NCBI GenBank assembly: GCA_005784505.1
Contig: VCAZ01000022.1
Location: 2,740,195 to 2,804,194, forward strand
Origin: Bagarius yarrelli
Taxonomy: Eukaryota; Chordata; Actinopteri; Siluriformes; Sisoridae
Length of the DNA: 64,000 nt
Direction: 5' to 3'
Positions 1-12,333 of the stretch are shown one piece after another (position 1 is the first letter of the stretch; each line of letters opens with the position of its first letter). The position numbers were made by a program, and so were the translations under genes. The notes beneath the pieces are model-generated. The model did no database searches and was not told the origin of the DNA. It saw nothing but the letters and a program-made list of their open reading frames with translations.

Positions 1-70
1 GAGTGTTATCCTGTAAGGTGGTCTTTTGCTCAGAGGTTCCATAGAATTGGTTCTTGATTGAAAAAATTAT

Positions 71-220
71 TTCATTTACATCACTGGCATTTTGGCAGAT
101 GATCTCATCCGGAGCGAATTATAATAAGCGTATTTAAACATCTGAGCAATTGAGGGGTTAACTTGTTAACAGCGTTCCAGTCAGCAGGTGAACACCTTAA
201 CCACTGAGCTACCACTTCCC
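71..220 (-). repeat. tRNA-derived SINE (family A), reverse copy
   Basis: Reading the minus strand: a tRNA-like head (gggaagtggtagctcagtgg, then taaggtgtt), a middle part, and a tail ending in a form of gcgtctgccaaatg. This copy has lost the B-box region. Family A consensus features are taken from the copies in this window, best seen at 21,740-21,922. Confidence 0.75.
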
Positions 221-1395
221 ATGTCGATGATCTGGCTGATTGTTCGCTTTTTAACAGTCAGTTGAATGTGTGTAAAGATTTTTTTTTTTTTTGCCATAAT
301 CCATTCGTGAGAACCGAGCGATTGTTTTCTGACGTGAGGTTTGTTGTTCCAGGACAGCAACATTTAAGGGATTATCAATTCTTTGTCATTGATCCTCCAG
401 GTCAATGAACATGTAACGGTTGTGTAGCTTTATAAGTAAGGTATTTAATTGTGGAATGTGTAGCGATTGTCGGCTTTTAAATGTCATGTAGCGTGCAGTT
501 ATTGCAAGACAAAAAGATGGCAGTCACTCTGGCTAAATGTGACCTAACCCAAATGTCTGTTTTGCAAATGAAAAGACGGCGTCGACACATCCTTTGAGAA
601 AGACAACACTAAGGAAGTGTAAATTACTCTGACAGTTTGTTACACAATCATTTGGAGTTTAATGGAGTTCGGATGGTTTAACATATGATCAAGTCATCAT
701 GCAAAAACATTAACTTGTGTGTCTTATGGGTGAACAGATTACAAATATATACAAAACATCCTCATAAACACAGCCAGGTTTGTCTAGTGCAAGTGAACAG
801 TTGGAAAAGAAAATGCACCATATTCCTTATTATCTTACCGTTTATTAGTCGTAACCAATGTTCAAATGTTATAATATTTAGTGTAGTTGGTTTTGCTGTG
901 GTTTAGGGTAAAGTTTCTTATAAAATAATAATAAAACAGAAACTGAATCGCTATAATTTAAACGATATCCAATCTTAGACAGTAAAAAAAAGAATTGAAC
1001 AGACATTTAATTCAGTATTTAACCTATTAAAAGGTCGTTATATAATCCCCCCACAATGATTCACACCTTAAAAGCTGTAGTAAAGTAAAAAAAAAAAAAA
1101 AAAAACCTTGATTAGCTTAGCTTAGAATCTTACGAATAAATTGATGGCTTTTTTTGTACTTTGTACTGCTTTATGAAGCAAAGTTTTGAATAATTTATTC
1201 TTAAACAGCTTAATTATTTAATTACACTCAAAAATGTAAAAAAAAAAAAAAAAAGTAAAACAAATCAAGTACATGTAACACAAGTATTTGTAATTAGACT
1301 TTCCACCACTAGTAAAATGAGTGATGATGTCTAATGGCAAATGCTACCTCCTAAAAGGTCTAGAAAGAAGTTTGATAACCCTAGGGTTAGTTTAT

Positions 1396-1480
1396 TGTAG
1401 TGTGCAAGATGTTGGACTGCTGATCGGAAGATCATAGGTTCAATTTCCTGTACCACCGAGCTGCCAGGGCACTTAAGCCT
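1396..1480 (+). repeat. SINE family A, partial forward copy
   Basis: ttggactgctgatcggaaga, then tcataggttcaatttcctgt (B-box region) and ccaccgagctgccagggc match the head of the family. The tail is missing. Confidence 0.6.
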
Positions 1481-1532
1481 CAACTGGTGGTTTAACAAAT
1501 GCTCGAAATATGAAAAATGTTACACATTTAAA

Positions 1533-1538
<6 letters not shown>

Positions 1539-1593
<55 letters not shown>
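1539..1593. repeat. (TA)n microsatellite
   Basis: About 27 uninterrupted TA units in a usp43 intron. Confidence 0.95.
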
Positions 1594-1596
<3 letters not shown>

Positions 1597-4130
1597 ACTC
1601 CAGGAGCAATCCAGATTCACTCCTTTGCAGAGTGAAATAAAAGCATGTTCGGATAATAATGGCATACCAGTGTGACTGATTTTTCTTAGTATAGTTACAT
1701 GTGAAGCACAGAACCCCCGCTGTGTTACCGCTGTCCCCTTTGCCAGTCTCTCCACTTTATCCTGTGCTCCATGAATACAAATGTGGGCCAAGACGATTGC
1801 CAGGGGATAGTCTGCCTGCCCACCCTTCCGTGATCTGGCAAATGGCATTAGTGTATGATTTTAGTCCACTTTAGCCTGTCCTTATACAACAAAAGCACAG
1901 AAATCTATTAGTCAGACGTTCTCACAAACACACTGGACTAAAAAAGAAGAGTTTTTTTCCCGCCAGACTCTCCGATTAATGACTGTGCCGGCAGTCAGGA
2001 TACACGCCTAGTTAACACTTCTCTTTAATTTAACATAGCAGGTTATTAACTTTTGCACAGCAGGACATCGGATGAGTTTTATCTGAGGAAAATAACACAA
2101 TTCTGATGTAAGCGTTATTCATCCATTATTATTTGTTGACTAGTTCTGGGCATGGGCTGCTGGGAAATAAGGGTAGATAACTGTAAGGAAAAAGGTTAAG
2201 GCTATTGTGGGGTGTTGACTTGCTGGTAAAATAGCACACCTCATGAGAAAATGCACTAAATTAGTACATCCCTTGATACATTTGCTTTTATTTAATTAGA
2301 ATATTATTTATATCAGGACGTGGATGTGCTGGATGATGGCATCATTTCAGGAGTTTTTGCTTGTCTTTACATTTGCAGCATTTGGCAGACATGTTTATCA
2401 AGCGCTAAGTACAAAAGTCTTTATCGCTGCATAGATCAGCACGGTTTTGTTAGATCACAAACTGTAAATGTAACTTAAACCCATAACTGGTGGTCTTTAA
2501 TCATTTCTTGATGACAGCCAGTGACACAGCGGTTCTGAGGAAGTTCATTCTACCACCTCATAATTAAAAATCCTTTGGTGTTCATGAGCACTTTAACCTT
2601 ATTGTAAAGCCACATTTCACCTATAGAACCTACAAACAAACACGTGCATAAATAAACGGTCATTCTAAACGTCTGCACATTTTCATATCCATTAAATACA
2701 AAACTGAAACTGAACAGCAAACTGGGACGTCCTGCATACAGCAACCTGGACACGTTTTTCCATAAACACAGGATTATATTTTATTTTATTCCTACCTAAA
2801 TAATGCATGAACTTATAAATGCATTTTTTAAAGAGCTGATAGAAAAAGTAGAAACATATAAACACAGTTTAACTGTTAGAAAAACATCTGAGTGTGTTTG
2901 AGATTTGATTGTAAATGACAGGTGATGTGATGTTGATGTCCATCACAGGACTGAGACTGACTTGACTTTACTTTAACTTGTTTTATATAAGCAGAACAGA
3001 GAGACTTTGGATGAGAGGTGTGTAAAACCTCCCCAAGTAGTTTAAAATTCAGAAGTAACTAATTACTTGAGTCGTTTTTACATTAGATATTTTTTTATTC
3101 TTGAGTAACTATTTCTTTAAGTACTTCTGGATTAATTCTGGATATATAATTATATATAATTTCTTTTTTTTTTGTTTATGTATAAGGAGTTCGAATCAAA
3201 TTGTTGTGATTGTTTGTTTGATTTAGTTACTGATAAATGTGCTGTAACATTAATACCTGAACAGAAGGCTTCAGAAGAATGATGTCAAAGGTCTGGCCAA
3301 ATCCACCACTGAGAAGTGACACCTTTAGCAGTCTGCTGGTTTGGCAGTGGATCGAATAATTTCCGGGCAGACCTGCTCTTAAACACACACAGCACCAGAC
3401 TGTCTTTTTTCCCCCTCAGAACCTTTCGATGTTTTGTACCTTTTTGCTCTACCTCAAGGAACCTCTTAGCTATAGCTGTTCTTTAGTGGTACCCAGACTG
3501 GACTGCAAAAATATTGAAACTTTTTCACGCACCCGACAAACTTTTGATGATGCGAAATACCCCCGAAATTAAAATGTTATAAATATTGACAAATAAGACA
3601 GGTTTGACACAAGTGAATCAGAGAGGGCTTTGGCTGAATCCACCTTGTGATGATGTCATACACAGAAAACTACCGAACATCAGGTAATTATAAAAAACAG
3701 CAATATCTAGGAGTCCGTGGAGAGACTGACTCATACAGGACTGTGGTTATAAATTAATACACTTACGTTAGTCATAGCAATAGCAGACTGTTTAGTTGCA
3801 GGAAAGAAAAAAGTAAAGTTATTTATAGACAGCTCACCTGCGAGTATGAAATGCTTCATGATTCATGAACCTCCTGCTGCCTGTTGCATAAAATCCTGTG
3901 GTCTTAATTGCTAACCTTGAAAAACATATTTCTAATGGTTTAACCTGTGTAAATAGTTATAGGACCTTAAATTTGCTCCTGAATAATAACCGCATGCTGT
4001 GTTAACTTGTAGACAACAAAACAAACTCGATGCCTTTGTATGCATTTGAGTCATCCATTGGCAATTCATAAGGCATGGAAAATAAACACTGTTTTCTTAG
4101 AGAAGTTCATTTGTTATTCATTATACTCAG

Positions 4131-4540
4131 TGGTGGGCCGTCAGGGTAAGCGGGGCTTTCTTTGCTAACCCTATAGAAAAAAAATAATAATACAATACAA
4201 TTTTATTAAAAAAAATGTTTTTCTTGATTATTCAGTTTACTTATAATTATTTCTAATTGATTAATTACAATTGTCACAAAATTGACTATGAATAGATTTG
4301 TTAATGGTAAACAGGAATATCCTACATTATAAAGGTCTGGGCGGCACTACAGACAGCGCTTCCCATTGGTTAAATGACATAACATCTGAAATGTAACAGG
4401 TATCAGCGACAGAATCACCAGCCAATTTTGACATTAAGTGACAGCTCGTCCTCAGGGTCTACCAATGTGCCCAGTGCCACCCCAAGGGTTCACCTGAAAT
4501 TTTTAGGGTATGACAGTGAATCTCGATGAAAAGTTAATGA
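4131..4540. mobile_element. Possible hAT-like fragment
   Basis: It begins cagtggtgggccgtcagggt, a terminal sequence I associate with a fish hAT family. The opposite terminus (its complement) is absent, so only one end is seen and the right boundary is arbitrary. Confidence 0.35.
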
Positions 4541-4812
4541 CTGCCACAGGCGCCGGCACCCCCTACACCAGATCTTGTTGCCGAGCTACTGAAATTGCAA
4601 TTTCATGGTGCATTCCATGCAGACAAAAGAGAAATAATTGAAAAAAAAAATCCTACACCCAAACTGGTTTCACTAGCAAAGGGCAGAAATGTTTTTGAAG
4701 CTTGTATCTATGAGAGCTATCTATAAGTGGCTAACAGCTAGCACAGTGTTATAAATGCTTATAAATGCTTGTTCAGTTCAGTACTGCTGTCATAACTGGG
4801 TCAAAAACAGAA

Positions 4813-5103
4813 GTTCATTCATTCAGACCTGCTTATTCCTTAATTTGGGGTCACAGGGATGTGCTGGAGTCTATCCCAGCTGTCTCTGAAAGGAAGAAAG
4901 GCAGGAGGGGGACACCACAGGTCACCAGTCCTTCACAGGGCCACGCACACACTCACACTCACTCCTATGGGCAATTTAGACTCACCAATCAACTTAACAT
5001 ACATGTTTTTGGTCCTCGGAAGGAAAACGGAGAACCCGGAGTAAACCCACGCAAAAACCCGGGACCTCCTTGCTGTGAGGCCACTAAGCCACCGTTCTGT
5101 CTG
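4813..5103 (-). repeat. tRNA-derived SINE (family B), reverse copy
   Basis: On the minus strand: a tRNA-like head (acggtggcttagtggcctca), then a GTTTGCATG-equivalent region, aattgcccataggagtgagt and a 3' end cagctgggatagactccagc with (gaat)n. It is one of the commonest fish repeats. Two spurious overlapping open frames run through it. Confidence 0.8.
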
Positions 5104-5727
5104 GTAATATTCTATTCATTCCTTGATTAAAACATCACTGGTTTATTTCTGCTATGTGATGATTCCTTTCAGTAGTACAAATTAACTTGCATGGGGTCTA
5201 TTCTTGTTTACTGTAGTAGTTGCCCTAACTGATAAATAATTCATCCAGAAAACCTGCTGCACCAGCAGCACTAAAAAGCTTGCTAAAAAGCTTCTTCAAT
5301 TCCACCGGAGATGCTACTGAACCTTTCAACCTCGGGAGCTATTAGGAACAGAGCTAAAGAGTATTTTGCATGCATTTGAAGACCCTAATTATTGGCTAAG
5401 GAGAATTAGATTAGAAAAAGGGATAAAGAGAGAGATAAAGTGTAAAAGGTAATAAAAGAAAGAAAAGAGGCACAAGAAAAAAAGAAGAGAATCCAGGGGA
5501 GCTGAACTTTAAAGTAAGAGAAATCGATAATAAAAAGAATGAAAAGCATTCAACGAGCACTAAAAGAGATCTTTAGGAATTTAATAGATCAGTTTTTATT
5601 TAACAGCTCCCACAAAATAACCTTCCTGCATATTTAATATTTTAGCATGACATGTACTTGCAGTTCAGATGCACTGTTTTTCTCTATCGATCTCTATTGT
5701 CCTCTGTCCTCTGTCTCTTTCAAAGCT

Positions 5728-5868
5728 TACGGCACAGCGACTTACATCTTTATATACAACTGAGCAACTGGGGGTTGAGGGCCTTGCTCAGGGGCCCAGC
5801 AGTGGGAGCGAAACAAACCCAGATCTTCTAATTAGTTAACACCTTAACCACTGCACTACCACTTCCCC
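5728..5868 (-). repeat. SINE family A, reverse copy
   Basis: gcgacttacatctttatata, then gggccttgctcaggggccca and aacaccttaaccactgcact follow the family order in reverse. The sub-terminal tail is partly lost. Confidence 0.8.
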
Positions 5869-6632
5869 CGCTTGTGTAGGCATCTGCAAGGCTTCATCAG
5901 CTACTCACTGCGCTCATGCCATTACCAAATTCCCCCTCCACGTTTCTCTACTCCACATATCTCCTTAATTTACATGCCTGATATGAATAGCTCAGTGCTC
6001 AGCAGTGCCAGTCTCCCTCACTGGCTGCTGATGACCTTGACTTGGTTTTTTTTTGGGGGATTTTTCTTCAGAGATGTTTCTCCTTGTTATGTAAAGAGTT
6101 CAGAAGAAGCTCGTTTTTTACTCAGCATCAAAAAGATTCTTTGCTTAACAACGTTAGATGGTTAGTAACAGATAAGCCATAGAATGAGAATTTTTTTTTT
6201 TTTTTAGTTTAGTTAAAGATGTATTTCATGGCTTGAAGCTTTGCACATAATTCAGGGTGTCCAACTAATTAAACTTCATTAGGCACAAATACATACTGGG
6301 GAGCTGCGTCGAAATGCTTTGGGAACACCCTTTTATTACCTTTGGTCTGAAGCATGTGTGTTTAATCCGACCAATCAGAAAGCAGATCAGGAAATCATCA
6401 CAGACAGGTGACATCCTCAATATGGACCAAAATCTCGGAGGAATGTTTTTTTTTAACACCTTGTTAAATCTATGCCACGAAGAATTAAGGCAGTTCTGAA
6501 GGAGGGCCATTCCGGTACTAGCAGGTGTACCTGGCCAGGAAGTGTATGTAAGCTAGGGATGCTTTCTCAGGTTTGTAGTTGTGTTAAAGGAAAAATGAAT
6601 TGATTGGGGTTTTGTTTTTTTTTCCATTTCAG

Positions 6633-6733
6633 GATATTGCAGGAGAGGAGGAATTAACTATCCCTGAGCTTCCAGATCAGCAGCCCGGTGTACGTCACAG
6701 CTTTGTACAAGCCCACTTTCAGGCCCAGTACAA
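6633..6733 (+). CDS. usp43: usp43 exon a (first in window)
   Basis: 101 bp, codons 1-33 plus two bases of codon 34. The acceptor is tttccatttcag and the donor gtaagtg. It encodes DIAGEEELTIPELPDQ followed by HSFVQAHFQAQYK. The second half is the USP43 motif that precedes the first zinc-binding pair; the first half is a poorly conserved acidic linker. It begins in phase 0. Confidence 0.93.
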
Positions 6734-9700
6734 GTAAGTGTCTGTAACCACTAAAGTCTAAAGTTTACAAAAAGAGTGTTAAAGTGTTATTCCGAATATT
6801 TTATTTTGATTTATTTTTTGGGTGATTTGCATTAGCTTTCACCTTAAAAATCTCACTTGGTCTGAAAAGAACCTAAGACTTCATCCTCTATAGAGTATAG
6901 TCACAATTTAAGTAAGAAATCACATTTTTCTGTAGACTTTTTTATTTCTACTGACAATTGACTGGTAAGAGAAGTAGCCATTGTCCTCTGTATGTTAATA
7001 CAGATGTAACAAAAAAAATCTGAAGTTGATTTTAGTTGTGGTATTTGTATGTGGTAGACTTTTATTCACAATACACAGTCCACCAAGTTTTAGGTTTATG
7101 TTTTCAGTTAAAGTAGACCAGCATTATGGTAAAAAAAAATAACAAATCATAAAAATAGCAGAAATTTGAGGAACTAACAAATCAACAATTTGGTACCTTT
7201 TCACCAAAAAAGCGTCTGGAAGCCCATGGAAGACAAGTAAAGTGGATAATCAGAGACTTGTTTCCTTGTTAAAAAAAACCCTTTCTCAACATCTAGCAAA
7301 GTCAAGAACTCTCGTTTTTAAAACGGAGAGTTATCACTGTCAAAGTCTGCAAATTCTACCTAAAGATTCAAAGCACTCAGGAACAGAAAGACAAGATTAG
7401 ACTTTGCTAGAAAACATCGTAAACAATCTGAACATGTCCAAATCTGGAACAACTTTCTTTGGACAGATGATACCAAGATGAACGTTATTAAAACGAAGCA
7501 TCAAAGTGTTCCAAATTTCCCACATCATCTGTAAAACATTGTGAAAGCAGTGTTGTGACATGTGTGTAGGACTGCCAAGGAACTGGTTTACTGGTGTCTG
7601 TTGATGATGTGGCAGCTAAAAGAAGGTTTAGGACAAATTTTGAATGTAGATCTTTACTTTCTTTCTACACAGATTCACTCAAATTCTGCTGAACTGACAG
7701 GAAAACACCTACAAATGGCTAATGACCCAAAACAATCCGTCAAGGCAACCCAAGGGTTTCGTAAGGGAAAGTAATGAACGGTTACTATTATATGGCCAAG
7801 ACAGTTACTTAACCTTAATACAAGTGAGGATGCTTTTACTCACTAAAAACAAAACTGAACACTTTAGCGAGCGTGAACTAACAGCAGAGCCTGTAAAGAC
7901 CTGGTAAAGGATCTCAAGGGTGAGAACCTTCTGAATTAAAGCACTCAATTTCAAATCTATTGTACAAAGACAAAATATAAAAAAAATCAGCCCACCTTTT
8001 CATGGACAATGATTACGCTGACTTTTATAGCCCTACAGCAGGGGTGGGCGATCTCAGTCCTGGAGGGCTGGTGTCCTGCAGAGTTTAGCTCCAACTTGCC
8101 TGAACACACTTTTTAAGTGTACCAAGCAAGATCTTGATTAGTTGGTTCAGGTGTGTTTGATTTGGGTTGCAGGAAACCAGCCCTCCAGGACCAAGATTAC
8201 CCACCCCTGGTCTACAGGTTGGGTAAAAACTAAGTGGGCAATGTTTAACGACTGTAGAACTTGTAGTATCACTGTATTGATGATAAAACAGTCTCAAAAA
8301 TAGACAATACTAAATAGGGTTTAAAGTCTTGTAGACTAGAGGCACGAACGAACGACTTTCCTTAGAAGACTGTCCATCATTTTCCTATGTAATAAAGTAC
8401 ATGTACAATTAGTTTTAATAAATTTGTATAAGAAATATAGACATTATTAACAATTTTTAACGCTTAGTTCCTTTTTACCCTTTTTAAAAGAGCCAAAATT
8501 GTAGTCAAACTCACTAGAAACTCATAACCTCGATGCTCAGACATCTTCGAACTGTTGGAGATGCTAGGAGGAGATGCTACACCAGGGTAAACAATCCCCG
8601 TCCCAGCTATTCTAAAACCTTTAGCAGGCATCAAATTTGACATGAGCTTATTTTGTGGATAAAAGTGAAAAATTTCTCAGTTTAAACATTTGTTATGCTG
8701 TCTGCCGTTCTACCTTGAATAAAATATTGGCTCATGTGATTTAAAAGTCTTTTAGTTTTCATTTTATTTAACTTTTTCCAGGATTCGAGTTATACAACGT
8801 TCTCCAAATTTCTGCAGATCATTACAGTGATCATGATTTAATTTGAGTTCTAGTGCATTGCTAGTTCCCCCGGAATCTTAATTTTGGAAACTGTTCTGGC
8901 TCTGGCTCTGTCTCCTAACTCCTAACTGTATCCATAAATAAAACTCTTGATGATAAAGTTCAGATGGTATTACATAACACCCGCTATTATGAAACTCAAC
9001 TCGTCGGGAAAAAGGGTGATGATATCAGCTGTCGTTGTTGATGTTGTTTTCAAGTGTTTGCCATCCTGCACTTGCCCTGCCAGGTTACTGTGTCACAGCA
9101 GTGCCGTTGTAAGAAGCACGTTTACACATGTACATTTATTCTATTTCCACATCAACTTTTGTTAACACTTAACCAGGAAAACGGGAAGCAATGTTTGTAT
9201 TCTGTTACTCATTAACCATTGTTATTTTATAAAAGTGTGAATTCTTCTCCCTTGGGAATTCCTACCATATGCACTTCCTGGTTATTCCGGATTTGATTAT
9301 TATATAATTATTAAAAGATTTTTTTAGAAAGGCAACAAAATAAACAGAAATCTGATGTTTTCTAACAGCTGCAGCTAAACATGGAAGTCTTTAAGTTTTT
9401 AATAACTGTGGTCCAACTTTAAATTTAAAGCAGGAATGAGAGCGCAGACATGGCAGCCAAATACATCACACCCAACAACAAGTTATAAGAATCCAGCATG
9501 GATTGTTAGGGTAGGATGACTTTAATAACAACATAGCCTAACGTGCATAAAGCTATTATTCAGTATTTTATTTGCAACCATGTAATAGGCAGTTGGAAGT
9601 CAAAAATATCATCCAGCAACTCACTCTGAACGTCCCAGACACACCTTGCTTTGATTCAGCTAGTCGTTTTCCTTACATTATTGTCACAACAAAAAGAGCA

Positions 9701-12121
9701 ACCAGATTTTAGCAACGTTTCCAATCTTCAAACCAAAAAAGGATATCTGTTCTACTGGCGGGCAGCACGGTGGCTTAATGGTTAACATTGTTGCCTCACA
9801 GCAAGATGGCCAGGGTTCGATTCTGTGTGGAGTTTGCATGTTCTCCCCGTGCTTGTGTGAGTTTACTCCGGGTTCCCCGGTTTCCTCCTACAGTCCAAAA
9901 ACATGTATTGATTAATTGATTGGTATTTCTAAGTTGCCCATAGGAGTGAGTGTGAGTGACCCTGTGATAGACTGGTGACCTGTCCAGGGTGTATCCCTCC
10001 TACCCTTCACCCTTTCATAGACGGCTGGGATAGACTCCAGCAGATTCCTGTGACCAGAATTAGGGAATAAGCGGGTATAGAAGATAAATGAATGAATGAA
10101 TGAATGAATGAATGGATGGTAGTAAACAAAGCATACATATTACTATTATACACTTTCTTGTTCCTTCATATCTTTGCAATATTCTGTATTATTCAGATAA
10201 TAATAATAATAACGTTGTACATCACAGTCACACTGTGTGCACCGCTATCAGTGTCAGATTTTTTAGATTTCATTCCTATTATCTGCTATAAATATGATCA
10301 TGGTAGCTGAAGGATCTTTTCAGATATTTCAGCTGGAGATCAAACCATTTGTGCAACTCTGGCTGTCCCTTTTATTAACTGACCTGTTCATTGTCCCTCC
10401 TATAACCTTAAAGTGAGCATGGGGGGGGAGTGCACGCTGCCCCAGTGGGCCTCTATTAATGCTTTGTTACAGTTCTTATTGTTGACCACCAGGTGCAATA
10501 ATCACTCAGTGTGGGGTCCTGACTTTAGAAATACACAGCATCAATGAAACATGGGCATATTTCTGTCAGATAGCAACATTATTGTTAGATTTTATAGAAT
10601 TTTACTTAACAAAACCCCAAGAATCTGATATTGATATAATGTTTTTGAATTTTTTCTTTAATTCTTTTACATTTTTTAAGACAATTAAATGAGAAAACAA
10701 TAATAAAATAATACCTAAACTTTCTATTAAAAGACCTAATTTAGATGGTGCGCTTGTTAGTCATTTGCTACCCTGTATTAGTTACTCTAAACCAAGAAAC
10801 GATGCTGACTAAACATAAAACAATAAAACCACTGAAACCACCACTATGCTACAATTACCGTGATTCAGATTGGCTTTTTACTTTAATCTTAAACAAACAA
10901 GATCGGCAAAAGTGAAGCAGGAAAGGTCAGCAGGAGGTTGTAGGGGCTTCTTTTTTTCAAGCTGTTAGAGATACGTGATTATTCATTCTTTTCTTTTTTA
11001 CTGTAAAGGAGGCAAATACCTGAATGATGACGTGAAGAGTCTCATGACGCATCACACAGCACAGCACAGCACAGCACAGCACATATTTAAACTTCTGACA
11101 CATATCATAGTAACCCAGTCCAACGTCAGTGCCTCCATGATTTTATATCATGACAGGATTTGGGAAGAGATATGTGGCATAAGGAGTGGCCCAATCTAAG
11201 CGTACGTAGCCGGTGGAGACTGCCAGCAAATATTCTGAATCGTTTGTTTCCCTTTAGAACAAAGTAACAAAGGGAACCGGTTTGCCTACTGAACATTTTT
11301 CTCATGATTAGATCATGAAACGGAACAGTATCAGATTCCTGTAAAACCCGTTTCCTGTGTTATTTCTTAACGAATCTTTGCATAACTTTAGTTTATTTAT
11401 GGTATCTTAATTACTATGTGTTTTATCTAATAAAGCACTTACTGGATATAAGATCATGCCTAACGATTAAATAAATAAGTGTCTTTATTTGTCACTTATA
11501 CTTTACAGCACAGTGAAATTCTTTTTTTTTTTTCCATATCCCATCTTAGTAAGTTGGGGGTCAGAGCACAGGGTCAGCTATGGTACAGCACCCCTGGAGC
11601 AGGAAGGGTTAAGGGTCTTGCTCAAGGACTCAACAGTGGTTGGCTTTCCAGCGGTGGGGCTTGAACCCAGGTCTTCCTGGTCTTTAGATCAACACCTTAG
11701 CAATTGAGCCACCACTGCCACTGATTATACAAGCATAGGGAAAATAGAAAATACCCCAGACATGGAAGATCTAATTAATAATCCGTATTTGGACAGAATT
11801 CATTTTTAAATTGTGCAGTTAGTTTAGTAAAAAAAGTTCTGCAGGTATCATGAGATGCTGGTATTTTTGGCATCTGTTGTTTTCGCTGCGATGCTTTAGG
11901 AAGTGAAATCTTTTTGCACTTGTGTGTAGCAGCAGCTCTTAGTACAGCACTCAGCAGCTCATCCCTGCATCTGCAGCGAGTTGTTTGCATGCAGGCAGCA
12001 GCTACAGCTGAGTGGTGTCTTTTCAGGAACAGAGAGTCAGTGGGAAGCAGGCAGCTGGCTAGAACTGAATAGACCTTTCTTACAACCGATCCCCTCATCT
12101 GTCTCTCTCTCTTTCTTTCAC

Positions 12122-12153
<32 letters not shown>

Positions 12154-12301
12154 CCCCTCTTTGTCTGTCTCTGCCTCTCTCTCTTCACACACACACATTT
12201 TCTTTCTGTCCGTCTCTCTCTCTCTCTCTCTCTCTCTGCCTCTCTCTCTTCACACACACTTTCTCTCACTCGTTCACTCTCTCTGTTCCTTTGTCTTTTT
12301 C

Positions 12302-12333
<32 letters not shown>

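Larger units (their letters stand above)
1..6632 (+). other. usp43 intron, 5' end outside the window
   Basis: No exon resembling the USP Cys box or the following helices was found here, so this is taken as the 3' part of a long intron ending in tttccatttcag. It holds SINE copies (71-220, 1396-1480, 4813-5103, 5728-5868), a (TA)n tract, poly-A tracts and a possible hAT-like fragment near 4131. A coding exon too small or too divergent for me to see is possible. Confidence 0.7.

Noticed and set aside
4765..5130. 121-codon open frame with Pro/Gly-rich end
   Set aside because: It is a reverse copy of SINE family B read through in one frame.
9757..9830. tRNA gene
   Set aside because: The A and B box-like sequences belong to SINE heads. 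No cloverleaf with intact acceptor and anticodon stems can be drawn, and the same applies to the other SINE copies.
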